A stretch of 64,000 nt of DNA from JACKIC01 sp964392305 (GTDB lineage: Bacteria; Planctomycetota; UBA1135; UBA2386), in the NCBI GenBank assembly GCA_964392305.1, contig CAYMPV010000001.1:62001-126000 (forward strand). The letters are read 5' to 3'. Below are positions 44,677-53,666 of this stretch, piece by piece (the first letter of the stretch is position 1; each line of letters starts with the position of its first letter). A model generated the notes under the pieces. The model ran no database searches, was not told where the DNA came from, and saw only the letters and a list, made by a program, of their open reading frames with translations. A program made the position numbers and the translations under genes.

Positions 44677-46509
44677 ATGCCAACCCACATCCTCGGCATC
44701 TCCGCCTTCTACCACGATTCGGCCGCGTGCCTGTTGCGCGACGGCGAGATCGTCGCGGCGGCGCAGGAGGAGCGCTTCACCCGCAAGAAGCACGACGCCG
44801 CGTTTCCGGCCAAGGCCGTCGAATACGCGCTGCGCACCGCCGGCATCGGCGCTGCCGACCTCGATTTCGTCGCCTTCTATGACAAGCCGATCCTCAAGTT
44901 CCATCGGCTGATCGAGACCTACCTGGCGTTCGCGCCGCAGGGCCTGGCGTCGTTCCGCAAGGCGGTGCCGATGTGGCTCGGCGACAAGCTGCACATGCGC
45001 CGCGGCTTGACCAAGGCGCTCGGGTGCAAGCCGAAGAACCGCTACGTGTTCCCCGAACACCACGAGAGCCACGCGGCTTCGGCGTTCTATCCGTCGCCGT
45101 TCGAGGACGCTGCGATCGTCACCATGGATGGCGTCGGCGAGTGGGCGACCACGTCGATCGGCGTCGGTGAAGGCAACAAGTGCCGCCTGCTCGAGGAGAT
45201 CCGCTTCCCGCATTCGATCGGGCTGATGTATTCGGCGTTCACCTTCTACTGCGGTTTCCGCGTCAACAGCGGCGAATACAAGCTCATGGGCCTGGCGCCC
45301 TACGGCGAGCCGCGCTTCGAGAAGCTGATCCGCGAGAACCTGATCGATCTGCGCGAGGACGGCAGCTATCGCCTCGACCTGTCGTTCTTCAACTACTGCC
45401 AGGGCTTGACGATGACGAGCCCCAAGTTCCACGCGCTGTTCGGCATGCCGCCGCGCAAGCCGGAGTCGCCGCTCGAGCAGGTGCACATGGACCTCGCGGC
45501 TTCGGTGCAGAAGGTCACCGAGGACGTGATGCTGCGCACCGCGCGGCGGGCGCACGCGGTCACGGGCAAGAAGAACCTCTGCCTGGCCGGCGGCGTGGCG
45601 CTGAACTGCGTCGGCAACGGCGTGATCCTGCGCGAAGGACCGTTCGAGAAGGTCTGGATCCAGCCCGCGGCGGGCGACGCCGGCGGCGCGCTGGGCGCGG
45701 CGCAGTTCGTCTGGCACAACCTGCTCGACAAGCCGCGCAAGGTGATGCCGAACGACTCACAGCGCGGCAGTCTGCTCGGACCGCGCTACGAGCCCGCAGC
45801 GATCCGCGCGTTCCTCGACGAGCAGAAGATCGTCTACGAGGAGTGTCAGGACGAGCCGCGGCTCGCCGATCGCGTCGCCGAGCTGATCGAGCAGGAGAAC
45901 GTGATCGGGTGGTTCCAGGGCAACATGGAGTTCGGCCCGCGCGCGCTCGGTTCGCGCAGCATCATCGGCGACGCGCGTTCGTCGAAGATGCAGAGCGTGA
46001 TGAACCTGAAGATCAAGTTCCGCGAATCGTTCCGGCCGTTCGCGCCGATCGTGCTGCGCGAACGCGCCAGCGACTACTTCGAGATCGCACCGCAGCACGA
46101 CAGTCCGTACATGCTGATCGTCGCGCCGGTGCGGCAGGCGATCCGCAAGCCGGTCGACACCGCGGCGAAGGGCTTGGACAAGCTCAAGCAGCTGCGGTCG
46201 ACGATTCCCGCGGTCACCCACGTCGACTATTCGGCCCGTCTGCAGACCGTCGACGGGGAACGCAATCCGCGTCTCGCGAGCCTGATGCGCCGGTTCGAGG
46301 AGCGCACCGGCAGCCCGGTGCTGATCAACACCAGCTTCAACGTGCGCGGCGAACCGATCGTTTGCACACCCCAGGACGCGCTGCGCTGCTTCCTCGGCAC
46401 CGAGATGGACGTGTTGGTGCTCGAGAACTTCGTCATCCGCCGGGCCGCGCAGCACGACCTGCCACCCGTCGACCGCGAAAAATACCTGTCCGACTTCGCC
46501 CTGGACTGA
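44677..46509 (+). CDS. Carbamoyltransferase, NodU/CmcH (SxtI-like) family
   Basis: A 610-residue enzyme that transfers a carbamoyl group from carbamoyl phosphate to a hydroxyl or similar group. The N-terminal Kae1-like domain shows ILGISAFYHDSAACL, EERFTRKKHD, HHESHAAS (H128, H129 and H132, metal and catalytic region), MDGVGEW (150-156) and LAGGVALN; the C-terminal YrdC-like domain shows MEFGPRALGSRSI and NTSFNVRGEP. The downstream pair of SxtJ-like and DUF5989 genes matches the sxtI-sxtJ-sxtK order known from saxitoxin clusters, though no other toxin gene is here. The acceptor is unknown; a surface polymer is plausible from the SGNH neighbours. Confidence 0.9.
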   Translation: MPTHILGISAFYHDSAACLLRDGEIVAAAQEERFTRKKHDAAFPAKAVEYALRTAGIGAADLDFVAFYDKPILKFHRLIETYLAFAPQGLASFRKAVPMWLGDKLHMRRGLTKALGCKPKNRYVFPEHHESHAASAFYPSPFEDAAIVTMDGVGEWATTSIGVGEGNKCRLLEEIRFPHSIGLMYSAFTFYCGFRVNSGEYKLMGLAPYGEPRFEKLIRENLIDLREDGSYRLDLSFFNYCQGLTMTSPKFHALFGMPPRKPESPLEQVHMDLAASVQKVTEDVMLRTARRAHAVTGKKNLCLAGGVALNCVGNGVILREGPFEKVWIQPAAGDAGGALGAAQFVWHNLLDKPRKVMPNDSQRGSLLGPRYEPAAIRAFLDEQKIVYEECQDEPRLADRVAELIEQENVIGWFQGNMEFGPRALGSRSIIGDARSSKMQSVMNLKIKFRESFRPFAPIVLRERASDYFEIAPQHDSPYMLIVAPVRQAIRKPVDTAAKGLDKLKQLRSTIPAVTHVDYSARLQTVDGERNPRLASLMRRFEERTGSPVLINTSFNVRGEPIVCTPQDALRCFLGTEMDVLVLENFVIRRAAQHDLPPVDREKYLSDFALD

Positions 46510-46514
46510 CCACG

Positions 46515-46940
46515 ATGATCAAGGTCGACCTCAATCCTTCCGCCCGCATGCTCGGCCAGTTCGCCTACGTGGCGGTGGTCGGCCTGCCGTTGCTCGGCGG
46601 CCTGATCCTGCGCATGTGCGGCGCGTTCGCCTGGGGCAGCCCGGTGTTCCTGACGTTCGTCGGGGTCGGCGTCGCGCAGCTGCTGCTGTTCCTGGTGGGT
46701 GTGCGCGTGGTCACCAAGTTGCTCTACCTGTTGTTGACGGTCCTGGCCGCACCGATCGGCTTCGTGCTGTCGCACGTGTTGATGGCGACGATCTACTACC
46801 TGGTGATGACGCCGATCGGGCTGTTCTTCCGGCTCGTCGGTCGCGACGCGATCGGCCGTAAGATCGACGCGAAGCTGCCCACCTACTGGCACGATCGAGG
46901 GCGGCCGCGGCCGGCCTCGAGCTACTTCAAGCTATACTGA
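46515..46940 (+). CDS. SxtJ-like membrane protein
   Basis: A 141-residue membrane protein with four hydrophobic segments (residues 15-35, 44-65, 68-88 and 93-115), starting five bases after the carbamoyltransferase stop. The C-terminus has FRLVGRDAIGRKIDAKLPTYW, a basic cytoplasmic-type tail ending SSYFKLY. SxtJ-like proteins of unknown function are found beside NodU/CmcH carbamoyltransferases in many phyla. It may anchor the carbamoyltransferase at the membrane or transport its substrate (inference). Confidence 0.75.
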   Translation: MIKVDLNPSARMLGQFAYVAVVGLPLLGGLILRMCGAFAWGSPVFLTFVGVGVAQLLLFLVGVRVVTKLLYLLLTVLAAPIGFVLSHVLMATIYYLVMTPIGLFFRLVGRDAIGRKIDAKLPTYWHDRGRPRPASSYFKLY

Positions 46941-46995
46941 CCCGCCCGTTGCAGACAGGGCACCTTTCGAGCGGCACCGCCGCGTGAAGGCAACC

Positions 46996-47208
46996 ATGAC
47001 CCAGAACGACATCGAGCAAGAGAGCAAGAACGACTTCCTGCAAGCAGCCAAGGAGGAAGAGCGCGGTCTGATCGCCGAGTTCGTGGCATTCATGGCCGAG
47101 AACAAGCTCTGGTGGCTGACGCCGATCCTGATCGTGTTCGGCCTGTTCGGCGTGCTTCTGGTGCTGGGTGCGACGGGTATCGCGCCGTTCATCTACACGC
47201 TGATGTGA
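46996..47208 (+). CDS. DUF5989-type small membrane protein (SxtK-like)
   Basis: A 70-residue protein with a soluble helical N-terminus (MTQNDIEQESKNDFLQAAK, EEERGLIAEFVAFMAENKLWW) and one hydrophobic helix at about 48-66 with a Gly-rich end. The pattern FxxFMxExKxxWLxPI is typical of DUF5989 proteins next to carbamoyltransferases. AAGG four bases before ATG 46996 acts as a ribosome binding site; the longer GTG start at 46984 is less likely. Confidence 0.75.
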   Translation: MTQNDIEQESKNDFLQAAKEEERGLIAEFVAFMAENKLWWLTPILIVFGLFGVLLVLGATGIAPFIYTLM

Positions 47209-47307
47209 TCGCGACGGGGCTGCCCGTCCCGGCGAGAGACGACCCGTGGTCGCGCTGTCGAACGGCGCGGCGATCGGGTCGATACCGGTAGCAGACTTCA
47301 CCACACG

Positions 47308-47313
47308 AAGGAG
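47308..47313 (+). promoter_or_regulatory. Strong ribosome binding site of the sigma-factor gene
   Basis: AAGGAG lies five bases before the ATG at 47319. It is one of the few clear Shine-Dalgarno sequences in the window and fixes the start. Confidence 0.7.
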
Positions 47314-47318
47314 CTGCC

Positions 47319-48179
47319 ATGCGGGATCAGGGACTGGACACCTACCTGACCGACATCAACGAAGTGCCGTTGCTGTCGGCGGAACAGGAGATCGAACTCA
47401 GCAAGCGAGTGCAGGGCGGCGACATGGCCGCGCGCGAGCACATGATCCGAGCCAACCTGCGGCTCGTGGTCTCGATCGCCAAGAACTACGTGAACCGCGG
47501 TCTGGCCTTCATGGACCTGATCGAGGAGGGCAACATCGGGCTGATGAAGGCGGTCGAGAAGTTCGATCCCAAGGCCGGTTGCCGGTTCTCGACCTACGCC
47601 ACCTGGTGGATCAAGCAGGGCATCCGACGCGCGCTGATCAACACCGTCAAGACGGTGCGCGTGCCGTCCTACATGACCGAGATCGTGTCGCGCTGGAAGG
47701 CGACATCGATGGAACTCAACTACCGCCTGGGCCGGCAGGCGACTTCAGCGGAGATCGCCGAGGAGCTGCAGCTGCCCGAGGGCAACTGGAACGTCGTGCG
47801 CGACACGGTGCTCGCCAACTCGCAGCCCACGTTCTCGATGAACGAAGACGCGTCGTCGGTGTTCTCCGAGACGCTCGAGGATCCGCGGGCGCGTTCACCC
47901 GAGCAGGAGATCCTGGCGGCGGCGGAGCTGAGCCGCCTGCGTGAGCTGCTCGAGATGCTGGATACGCGCGAGTCGCGCATCCTGAAGATGCGGTACGGGC
48001 TCACCACGGGTGAGCCGATGACCCTCAAGGCGATCGGCAAGCGGTTTGGGCTGACGCGCGAACGCGTGCGGCAGATGGAGCAGCAGGCCCTCGACAAGCT
48101 CTGCGCGATCCTGTCGCGCGAGTTCGGTGAGGAACGCGCGGTGTGCCGGTCGCGCAAGCGTTCCTCGGCGCGCGGCTGA
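47319..48179 (+). CDS. RNA polymerase sigma factor, RpoD/SigA family, short form
   Basis: A 286-residue sigma-70 protein without region 1.1. Region 1.2 (DTYLTDINEVPLLSAEQEIELSKRV), region 2 with NLRLVVSIAKNY, DLIEEGNIGLMKAVEKFDP and YATWWIKQGIRRAL, region 3 and region 4.2 (TLKAIGKRFGLTRERVRQMEQQALDKL) are complete. The conserved 2.4 and 4.2 helices predict TTGACA/TATAAT-like recognition. Such compact members are often primary or near-primary sigma factors in non-proteobacteria. It is not clear whether it is the sole housekeeping factor. The basic tail (CRSRKRSSARG) is unusual. Confidence 0.9.
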   Translation: MRDQGLDTYLTDINEVPLLSAEQEIELSKRVQGGDMAAREHMIRANLRLVVSIAKNYVNRGLAFMDLIEEGNIGLMKAVEKFDPKAGCRFSTYATWWIKQGIRRALINTVKTVRVPSYMTEIVSRWKATSMELNYRLGRQATSAEIAEELQLPEGNWNVVRDTVLANSQPTFSMNEDASSVFSETLEDPRARSPEQEILAAAELSRLRELLEMLDTRESRILKMRYGLTTGEPMTLKAIGKRFGLTRERVRQMEQQALDKLCAILSREFGEERAVCRSRKRSSARG

Positions 48180-48232
48180 ACCCCGGGTGCACGGCCCTGG
48201 CGCTGGGCACGCGCCGCCGTAGCGTTGCCGAG

Positions 48233-49405
48233 GTGCCACGCCCCGCAACGGTTGCCCCAGCCGCCCCGACTTCGTTGTACGTGCACGTGCCGTTCTGCGT
48301 CGTCAAGTGCGGCTACTGCGACTTCAACTCGTACGTGGTCGAGGATCGCAGTGTGCACGACACGTTCCTCGAAGCACTGGAGCGTGAACTCGCGGCGACC
48401 TGGTCCGGCGCGCCACCCGTGTCGGTGTTCATCGGCGGCGGCACACCGAGCCTGCTCGATCCCGCGCGACTGGAGCGGTTGCTGTCGATCCTGGCGCGAC
48501 ATGTCGATCTGGCGGCCGTGCCCGAGGTGTCGATGGAGGCCAATCCCGAGAGCCTCACCGAGCACAAGGCGGCGATCGCGCGAGCGCACGGCGTGCAGCG
48601 GCTGAGCATGGGCGTGCAGAGCTTCCACCCCCACCACCTGCGTTTCCTCGACCGCGCGCACTCGGCCGAGCGCGCCGAGCAGGCGTTTGCCGAGGCGCGT
48701 GCCGCGGGGTTCGACAACATCAGCGTCGACTTGATGTTCGGCTTGCCCGGCGAGACCTTCGCGGAATGGCGCGCCGATCTCGAACGCGCCCTCGCGCTGC
48801 GTCCGGATCACGTCTCGGCCTACAACCTGACCTTCGAACCGGGCACCCGCCTGCACCGCGACATGCAGCGCGGCGAGGTCGAGCCCAACGAACAGGAGGT
48901 CGATCGAGCGATGTTCGAGTTCACGCGCAGCCGGTTGGCCGAGGCCGGTTTCGCAGCCTACGAGATCAGCAACTTCGCCGGTCAGGGCGGCCCTTGCCGC
49001 CACAACGACCACTACTGGTTGCAGGGTGACTACGTCGGCGTCGGCCCTGGCGCGTCGAGTCATCGGCAGGGTGTGCGGACCACCAACAGCAAGCCCGTCG
49101 AGTCCTGGGCCAAGGCGGCACTCGCGGGCCTGCCGGCCAGCGCATCTGCGGAGACGCTGCGGCCGCGGCAACGCGCTGCCGAGGCGTTGTGGCTCGGCAT
49201 CAGGCGCCGCGACGGCGTCGACCTCGATGCCGTCGCCGAGCGACTCGACCTGCCGGTCCGTGAATGGTTCGGCGCGTTGCTCGACGAACAGCAGCGGCAG
49301 GGACTCGTCGTCTGGGACGGCACCTGCGTGCGCCTGACCGGCGAGGGACTGCTCGTCGCCGACCGCGTCGGCGGCGACTACCTCGCGATCGGCGTCGATC
49401 GCTGA
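48233..49405 (+). CDS. hemW: Radical SAM protein HemW (haem chaperone)
   Basis: A 390-residue radical SAM enzyme. The cluster motif is C22-V-V-K-C26-G-Y-C29-D-F, and IGGGTPSLL, MEANPESLT and SMGVQSFHP follow. HemW was long annotated as HemN but has been shown to be a haem chaperone for respiratory enzymes. Its C-terminal HemN_C domain is present. The proposed start is GTG 48233, since the frame is open back to GTG 48143 but that region overlaps the sigma gene. HemW would serve the haem-rich cytochromes encoded in the window. Confidence 0.88.
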   Translation: MPRPATVAPAAPTSLYVHVPFCVVKCGYCDFNSYVVEDRSVHDTFLEALERELAATWSGAPPVSVFIGGGTPSLLDPARLERLLSILARHVDLAAVPEVSMEANPESLTEHKAAIARAHGVQRLSMGVQSFHPHHLRFLDRAHSAERAEQAFAEARAAGFDNISVDLMFGLPGETFAEWRADLERALALRPDHVSAYNLTFEPGTRLHRDMQRGEVEPNEQEVDRAMFEFTRSRLAEAGFAAYEISNFAGQGGPCRHNDHYWLQGDYVGVGPGASSHRQGVRTTNSKPVESWAKAALAGLPASASAETLRPRQRAAEALWLGIRRRDGVDLDAVAERLDLPVREWFGALLDEQQRQGLVVWDGTCVRLTGEGLLVADRVGGDYLAIGVDR

Positions 49406-49432
49406 GAGCGAGAAGCCGATCGCTTCTCACTC
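49406..49432. terminator. Hairpin between convergent hemW and the DUF3352-like gene
   Basis: GAGCGAGAAGC and GCTTCTCACTC pair with one mismatch around a five-base loop, immediately after the hemW stop codon and nine bases before the opposite stop. It probably serves both transcripts; no long T-run follows. Confidence 0.55.
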
Positions 49433-49441
49433 TCCGAGCGG

Positions 49442-51316
49442 TCAGAACCCGCGTTGCGCGATCATCGCGCCAGCGGCGCCGGCACCACCGGCGATCGCGA
49501 TGATCGCCAGGTACATCTCCGGTCCGACCGGCCCGGTGTAGGTCGTCAGGGTGCCGCTCGCGTCCGAGGTCGTGTAGCTGACGCCGCCGAACAGGTGTTT
49601 GGTCAGGGTCGCCGAGTCCGGCAGCATCGCGAGATCGATCGGCACGTCGTCGCCGATCGGCACCAGGGCCAGCATGCCGGTCGCCATCTGGTAGACGCTC
49701 TCGAACTGCGCCTTCCAGTCGGTGAACGAGAAGCTGGTGACCGAAGCCGGCACGCCGTTCATCGCGGCGGCGAATTCCTTGTTGCCGCGGATGTCACCCT
49801 TGGGGTCGTCCTCGCGGTCCATGCGACCGAAGACGCGCTTGACGTCGCTCGCCGAGAACGCGCCGACCAGGTAACCGTCCCGGAAAGCGAAGGTCGGCGT
49901 GAACATCTCGAAGACGTTGAAGCCGCCCATGCCGTTGGTCGGGTCGAAGTTGACGCGCAGCTGGTAGGTCTTGATGCCGCGCTTGTCGGCCTCTTCGAGA
50001 TCGACCATGCCGTTGCTCATGGCGGTCATGCTCTTGAGCACCTTCACCAGTCGCTCACCGTCGTTGACCTTGATCAGCATGCCGACCTCCGGCGCCGCGC
50101 CGAGCGAGCTCATGGGCATCGACCAGGAGATGTAGTGGTCGCCGAAGGCGCCGAAGAGGTCGTCGCGGACCTTGAAGCCCACCTGCTGCTCGAGGCCGTC
50201 GAGCTGCTGCATGGCCATCTTCGCGAACTCGGGGTCGTAGGCGTTCAGGCCCACCATCAACGTGTCGTAGATCGACATCATGTTGAGCTTGCCGGCCTGC
50301 ACGCCGACGGCCTGCTTGGGCACCCACTTGAGGAAGCTCATGTCGATCGGCTTGGCGACGGCGGCCGTGGCTTCGGCCTTGCTGTTGGCGTGGTAACCCT
50401 TCGACACGCACTTGCCGCCCTGATAGGAGTCGGCCTGCATCACGGTGCCCAGATCCCGCAGGCCCATGGCCTTGATCGCGCGTTCGACGCCTTCGACGTT
50501 CACCATCGCGAGATCGGGGTTCATGGCGACGCCGGTCTCGAGCATCGACATGCTGAAATCGACCAGCGGCGCGAACTGGAAGAAAGTCACCGCTTCGGCG
50601 CCGGTGGTGTCGACCTCCTTGGCGGCCGCGGCATAAGCCGGCGATGCGCCGAGGTCCGGCTTGTTGGCCTGCATGTTGGCCAGCACCGACTTGACGTCGT
50701 CGGTGAGAGTGCCGAGCAGCAGTCCGTTGGGCAGCATCGCGATGTTCAGGCCCATCGCCGAGCCGCCGGCGTTGTTCGGCAGCAGGGAGACGACCTTGAC
50801 GTCGCCGACCATGCTCTCGGACTTGGTGGCCATGTTGCCGGCCTGCTGTTCGAGCAGCCCGAGGCCGATCTGCAGCAGCGCCTGCCACTGTTCACCGGCG
50901 GTGCCGAAGTCCATGTGGAAGACCAGTCCGATGTCGGCCTTGGGGCCGAAGTCGCCCATCTCGAAGCTGAGCTTGGTCATCGCGAACTCGACGCCGCCGA
51001 CGTCGAGGTGGCGCAGCTTCTCGGGATCGACGGGCAGCGCGCCCTGCTCGTGCATCTGCTTGGCCTGCGCCATTCCCATCTCGATCTGCTTGGCGGCCAT
51101 CTCCTTGAGATCGGCGAAGAAGTTCTGCACCTCCTCCTCGCGCCAGATCTTGGCCAGTGGCATCTGCTGGAACTCGGCCATCGAGGTCTTCAGATCGGGT
51201 GCCGACAACGCCACCATGGTTCCCTTGGGCAGGTAGGGCAGCATCGATTGCTGCGCGACGGTCGGCGCCGCGAGCGCGGCCAAAGTGGTCAGGAGAGTGA
51301 GCTTGTGCATGTTCAT
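49442..51316 (-). CDS. Exported protein, DUF3352-like
   Basis: A 624-residue exported protein starting with a signal peptide (about 1-21, LTTLAALAAPTVAQQ). The pattern of the whole chain, an LPKGTMVALSAPDLKTSMAEF start, repeated mixed alpha/beta segments of about 250 residues and many Met and Ala, resembles DUF3352. The C-terminus has a single hydrophobic stretch (MYLAIIAIAGGAGAAGAMIA) ending in QRGF. It may be anchored or processed there. Function unknown. It lies 147 bases downstream of the next exported gene on the same strand. Confidence 0.65.
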   Translation of the reverse strand: MNMHKLTLLTTLAALAAPTVAQQSMLPYLPKGTMVALSAPDLKTSMAEFQQMPLAKIWREEEVQNFFADLKEMAAKQIEMGMAQAKQMHEQGALPVDPEKLRHLDVGGVEFAMTKLSFEMGDFGPKADIGLVFHMDFGTAGEQWQALLQIGLGLLEQQAGNMATKSESMVGDVKVVSLLPNNAGGSAMGLNIAMLPNGLLLGTLTDDVKSVLANMQANKPDLGASPAYAAAAKEVDTTGAEAVTFFQFAPLVDFSMSMLETGVAMNPDLAMVNVEGVERAIKAMGLRDLGTVMQADSYQGGKCVSKGYHANSKAEATAAVAKPIDMSFLKWVPKQAVGVQAGKLNMMSIYDTLMVGLNAYDPEFAKMAMQQLDGLEQQVGFKVRDDLFGAFGDHYISWSMPMSSLGAAPEVGMLIKVNDGERLVKVLKSMTAMSNGMVDLEEADKRGIKTYQLRVNFDPTNGMGGFNVFEMFTPTFAFRDGYLVGAFSASDVKRVFGRMDREDDPKGDIRGNKEFAAAMNGVPASVTSFSFTDWKAQFESVYQMATGMLALVPIGDDVPIDLAMLPDSATLTKHLFGGVSYTTSDASGTLTTYTGPVGPEMYLAIIAIAGGAGAAGAMIAQRGF

Positions 51317-51360
51317 GAGGATTGCGGGAGTGATCGCGGCAGGGCCCCGGTCAGAGCCGG

Positions 51361-51376
51361 CCGGCCTAGTGGCCGG
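51361..51376. terminator. Candidate hairpin between two exported-protein genes
   Basis: CCGGCC-TAGT-GGCCGG forms a perfect six-base stem in the gap between the genes at 51463-52848 and 49442-51316. No T-run; it could be a weak terminator or a simple palindrome. Confidence 0.25.
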
Positions 51377-51462
51377 GCGGTGGCGGGTTATGTCGGAATG
51401 GCACCCGCCCGGGCAGGTTGCCGGATCGGGCGGCGGGCGGCCAGATGGACGCTCGGTCGGGC

Positions 51463-52848
51463 CTACTTGGGAGCCTTGGCCAGCAACTGGGTCAGGTAGG
51501 CGCCGATCGCCGGTTCGGCCTCGATGAGCCTGGCCTCCAATTGCTTGATGGCCTTGTCGATGCCGCCCTTCTTCTTGCCGGAGAGGATGTCGGTGACGTT
51601 CATCAACGCCTCGGTCGCCTTCCCGTCGCCGCCACGCATGGCGAAGACCAGCATGAGCCCGGCCTGGTAGATGTTGATCGAGATGTCGGTCGGCTCCATG
51701 TCGCCGGTGATCGCGTAGCTCGCGAAGAAGGCTTTGAGGTTGCGCACACCGCCCTTCTGAGCCAGGTTGCTGCCGAACCAGCCGGCGTTGCTGTCGTTCT
51801 CGAAACGGCTGGCGATCGCGCCGGCACCGTGCAGGAACCAGGTGGGCAGGTCGACGCCCATGTCGACTGCCAGCCCTTGCGTGTAGGCCATCGCTGCCGC
51901 GTGGCGCACGTAGTAGGGCCCCATGCCCTTGGCGCCGCCGTCGTAGTAGCAGATCCCGGTGCGCACCTCACCCTGATTGGGCACCCGCATCAGGGCCTCT
52001 TCGCGCATCAGGTAGGCGCCCGCCGCGTCGCTGCCGTCGCCGAACGCCTGGCCCATGTCCGTGTATTCGGTCTTGGTCGCCGCGACGAGGATCACCGGCC
52101 GATTGGCCGGGGTAGGCTTCGCGCCACTCATCAGCGGCATCACGCATTCGAAGCCACGATCGGCCTGCCGGCGCACCTCTTCGAGTTGGGCGATGTCGAG
52201 CGTGCTGACGATGGTGCAGTGCGCCGAGCGTACGATCCAGGGGCGCTGGAAGTCGCTGTGGTAGGCATTGGCCTCCTTCTCGTCGACCCAGCGTCCTTCG
52301 CTGCCGATCGGGAAGTAGCGGTTCTTGGCCTTCTCGAGGTCCTGCGCCGCGATCAGTTCACCGGTCTCGGGATGCCGCACCTTGCCGGCCTGCAGCCCGA
52401 GCTTCTCGTCCTTGGTGACGATCTCACCTTCGTGGCGGAAGATGCCGCGTTTGGCGTCGGCGACCTCGTCCTTGTCGACCCAGATGCCGCTGACCTCGAC
52501 GAAGCCCTTCGCGGTGTACTCGGCGGCGAGGGCCTTCTTGCGGGCCGCGGCGGCCTCCTTCGCAGGCAGCCACTTGCCGTCGACGAGTTCGTTGCCGACC
52601 GCGCGGTTGGCGCCTTCGTGGTCGGCCTTGATCTTGAGGATCTGCTGGTAGAGGCGTTTGGCATCGCTCGACAGACCCTTCTTGGCTGCCCAGCTGGCGG
52701 CCTCGAACAGCGCGTCGGGGTCCTTGTTCGCCGAGGCCTCCATGGTCTTGAGCTCGGACTTGAGCTTGGCGGGCGATTGCGCCAGCGCCGTGGTCGGCAC
52801 GCCGACGGAAGCGATCAGGGAGAGCAACAGCAGGAGTGCGGGCTTCAT
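51463..52848 (-). CDS. Exported protein resembling an inactivated MA-clan (DUF1570-like) peptidase
   Basis: A 461-residue protein with a signal peptide (1-23, LIASVGVPTTALAQ). After a helical N-terminal stretch come three W-centred units, DGKWLPAKEA (91-100), GIWVDKDEVADAK (121-133) and GRWVDEKEANAY (185-196). Residues 250-400 have the outline of MA-type metallopeptidases: VRHAAAMAYTQGL at 314-326 where HExxH is expected, then DLPTWFLHGAGAIASRFE at 333-350 where LPxWLxEG is expected. H316 is kept but Glu is Ala, the second His is Met and the later Glu is His. Zinc binding is therefore unlikely. Role unknown, perhaps peptide or glycan binding. Confidence 0.6.
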   Translation of the reverse strand: MKPALLLLLSLIASVGVPTTALAQSPAKLKSELKTMEASANKDPDALFEAASWAAKKGLSSDAKRLYQQILKIKADHEGANRAVGNELVDGKWLPAKEAAAARKKALAAEYTAKGFVEVSGIWVDKDEVADAKRGIFRHEGEIVTKDEKLGLQAGKVRHPETGELIAAQDLEKAKNRYFPIGSEGRWVDEKEANAYHSDFQRPWIVRSAHCTIVSTLDIAQLEEVRRQADRGFECVMPLMSGAKPTPANRPVILVAATKTEYTDMGQAFGDGSDAAGAYLMREEALMRVPNQGEVRTGICYYDGGAKGMGPYYVRHAAAMAYTQGLAVDMGVDLPTWFLHGAGAIASRFENDSNAGWFGSNLAQKGGVRNLKAFFASYAITGDMEPTDISINIYQAGLMLVFAMRGGDGKATEALMNVTDILSGKKKGGIDKAIKQLEARLIEAEPAIGAYLTQLLAKAPK

Positions 52849-52885
52849 TGGATCTCGGTGGTAGGTGCCAACATCGCAGGCGTCG

Positions 52886-53503
52886 TCACCTGGCTCCAGA
52901 CAGACGTCGGTGTTCTGGGGTAAATCGCTGCCAGGACTCCATGCGCTGGCTCGGTCGCAGTGTCAGGTACGGCGACCATCGCGGTCGCACCGGCGGGCGC
53001 AACAGACGCAGTCCGGCTTCCTTGAGCGTGCGATCGGCCTTGCGGGCGTTGCAGGTCACGCAGGCCAGCACGCAGTTCTCCCAAGAAGTGCTGCCGCCGC
53101 GCGAGCGCGGCAGGATGTGGTCCACGGAGAGCCGATCGCTGCCCGAGCGCACGCCGCAGTACTGGCAAGTGAAGTCGTCGCGCAGGAACAGATTGCGCCG
53201 CGTGAACGGAGCCTCGTGGCTCGGCACGCGGTCGTAGCGTCGCAGCAGCACGACCTCGGGAGCGGCGACCCGCAGGCTGGGCGAGCGGATCGCGGGCGCG
53301 CCGAGTGGCGGCGGAAACTCGATCCACTCGGCGAACGAGTAGGTCGCCAGGGACTCGGGTTCGACGATGCGGGCGCTGTCACGGAACACCATGCACAGCG
53401 CCCGCCGCACGGTTGTCACGTGCACCGGTCGCCACGATCGGTTGAGGACCAGCGTCGCGCGATCGAGCAGGTCCGCCTTGCGTGCTGTCTCGGACAGTTG
53501 CAT
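52886..53503 (-). CDS. HNH endonuclease
   Basis: A 205-residue protein. The HNH core is clear: C113-x-x-C116, DHILPRSRGG (D128, H129), N143 in WENC and C148-x-x-C151-N. The zinc ribbon (four Cys) holds the fold; H129 is the probable catalytic base. The N-terminal 100 residues resemble those of stand-alone HNH proteins in planctomycetes, actinobacteria and cyanobacteria (LVLNRSWRPVHVTTVRRALCMVFRDSA). Such genes are common in free-living genomes; their roles are unknown. The start ATG 53503 is preferred over 53629. Confidence 0.85.
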   Translation of the reverse strand: MQLSETARKADLLDRATLVLNRSWRPVHVTTVRRALCMVFRDSARIVEPESLATYSFAEWIEFPPPLGAPAIRSPSLRVAAPEVVLLRRYDRVPSHEAPFTRRNLFLRDDFTCQYCGVRSGSDRLSVDHILPRSRGGSTSWENCVLACVTCNARKADRTLKEAGLRLLRPPVRPRWSPYLTLRPSQRMESWQRFTPEHRRLSGAR

Positions 53504-53666
53504 TGCAGATTCCGGCCAGGCAACGGGGCTGGCCGTTCGTGGGCGGCAGTCTAGGCGCGACCGCAGGAGCCGCAAATGCCCCACGCCGATTAGGCCGTGC
53601 CACGGCGGCTCGGCGGCCGCTGCGGACACGATTCCTGCCCACCGGCTCGCCGGGCGATTCCTCGCG

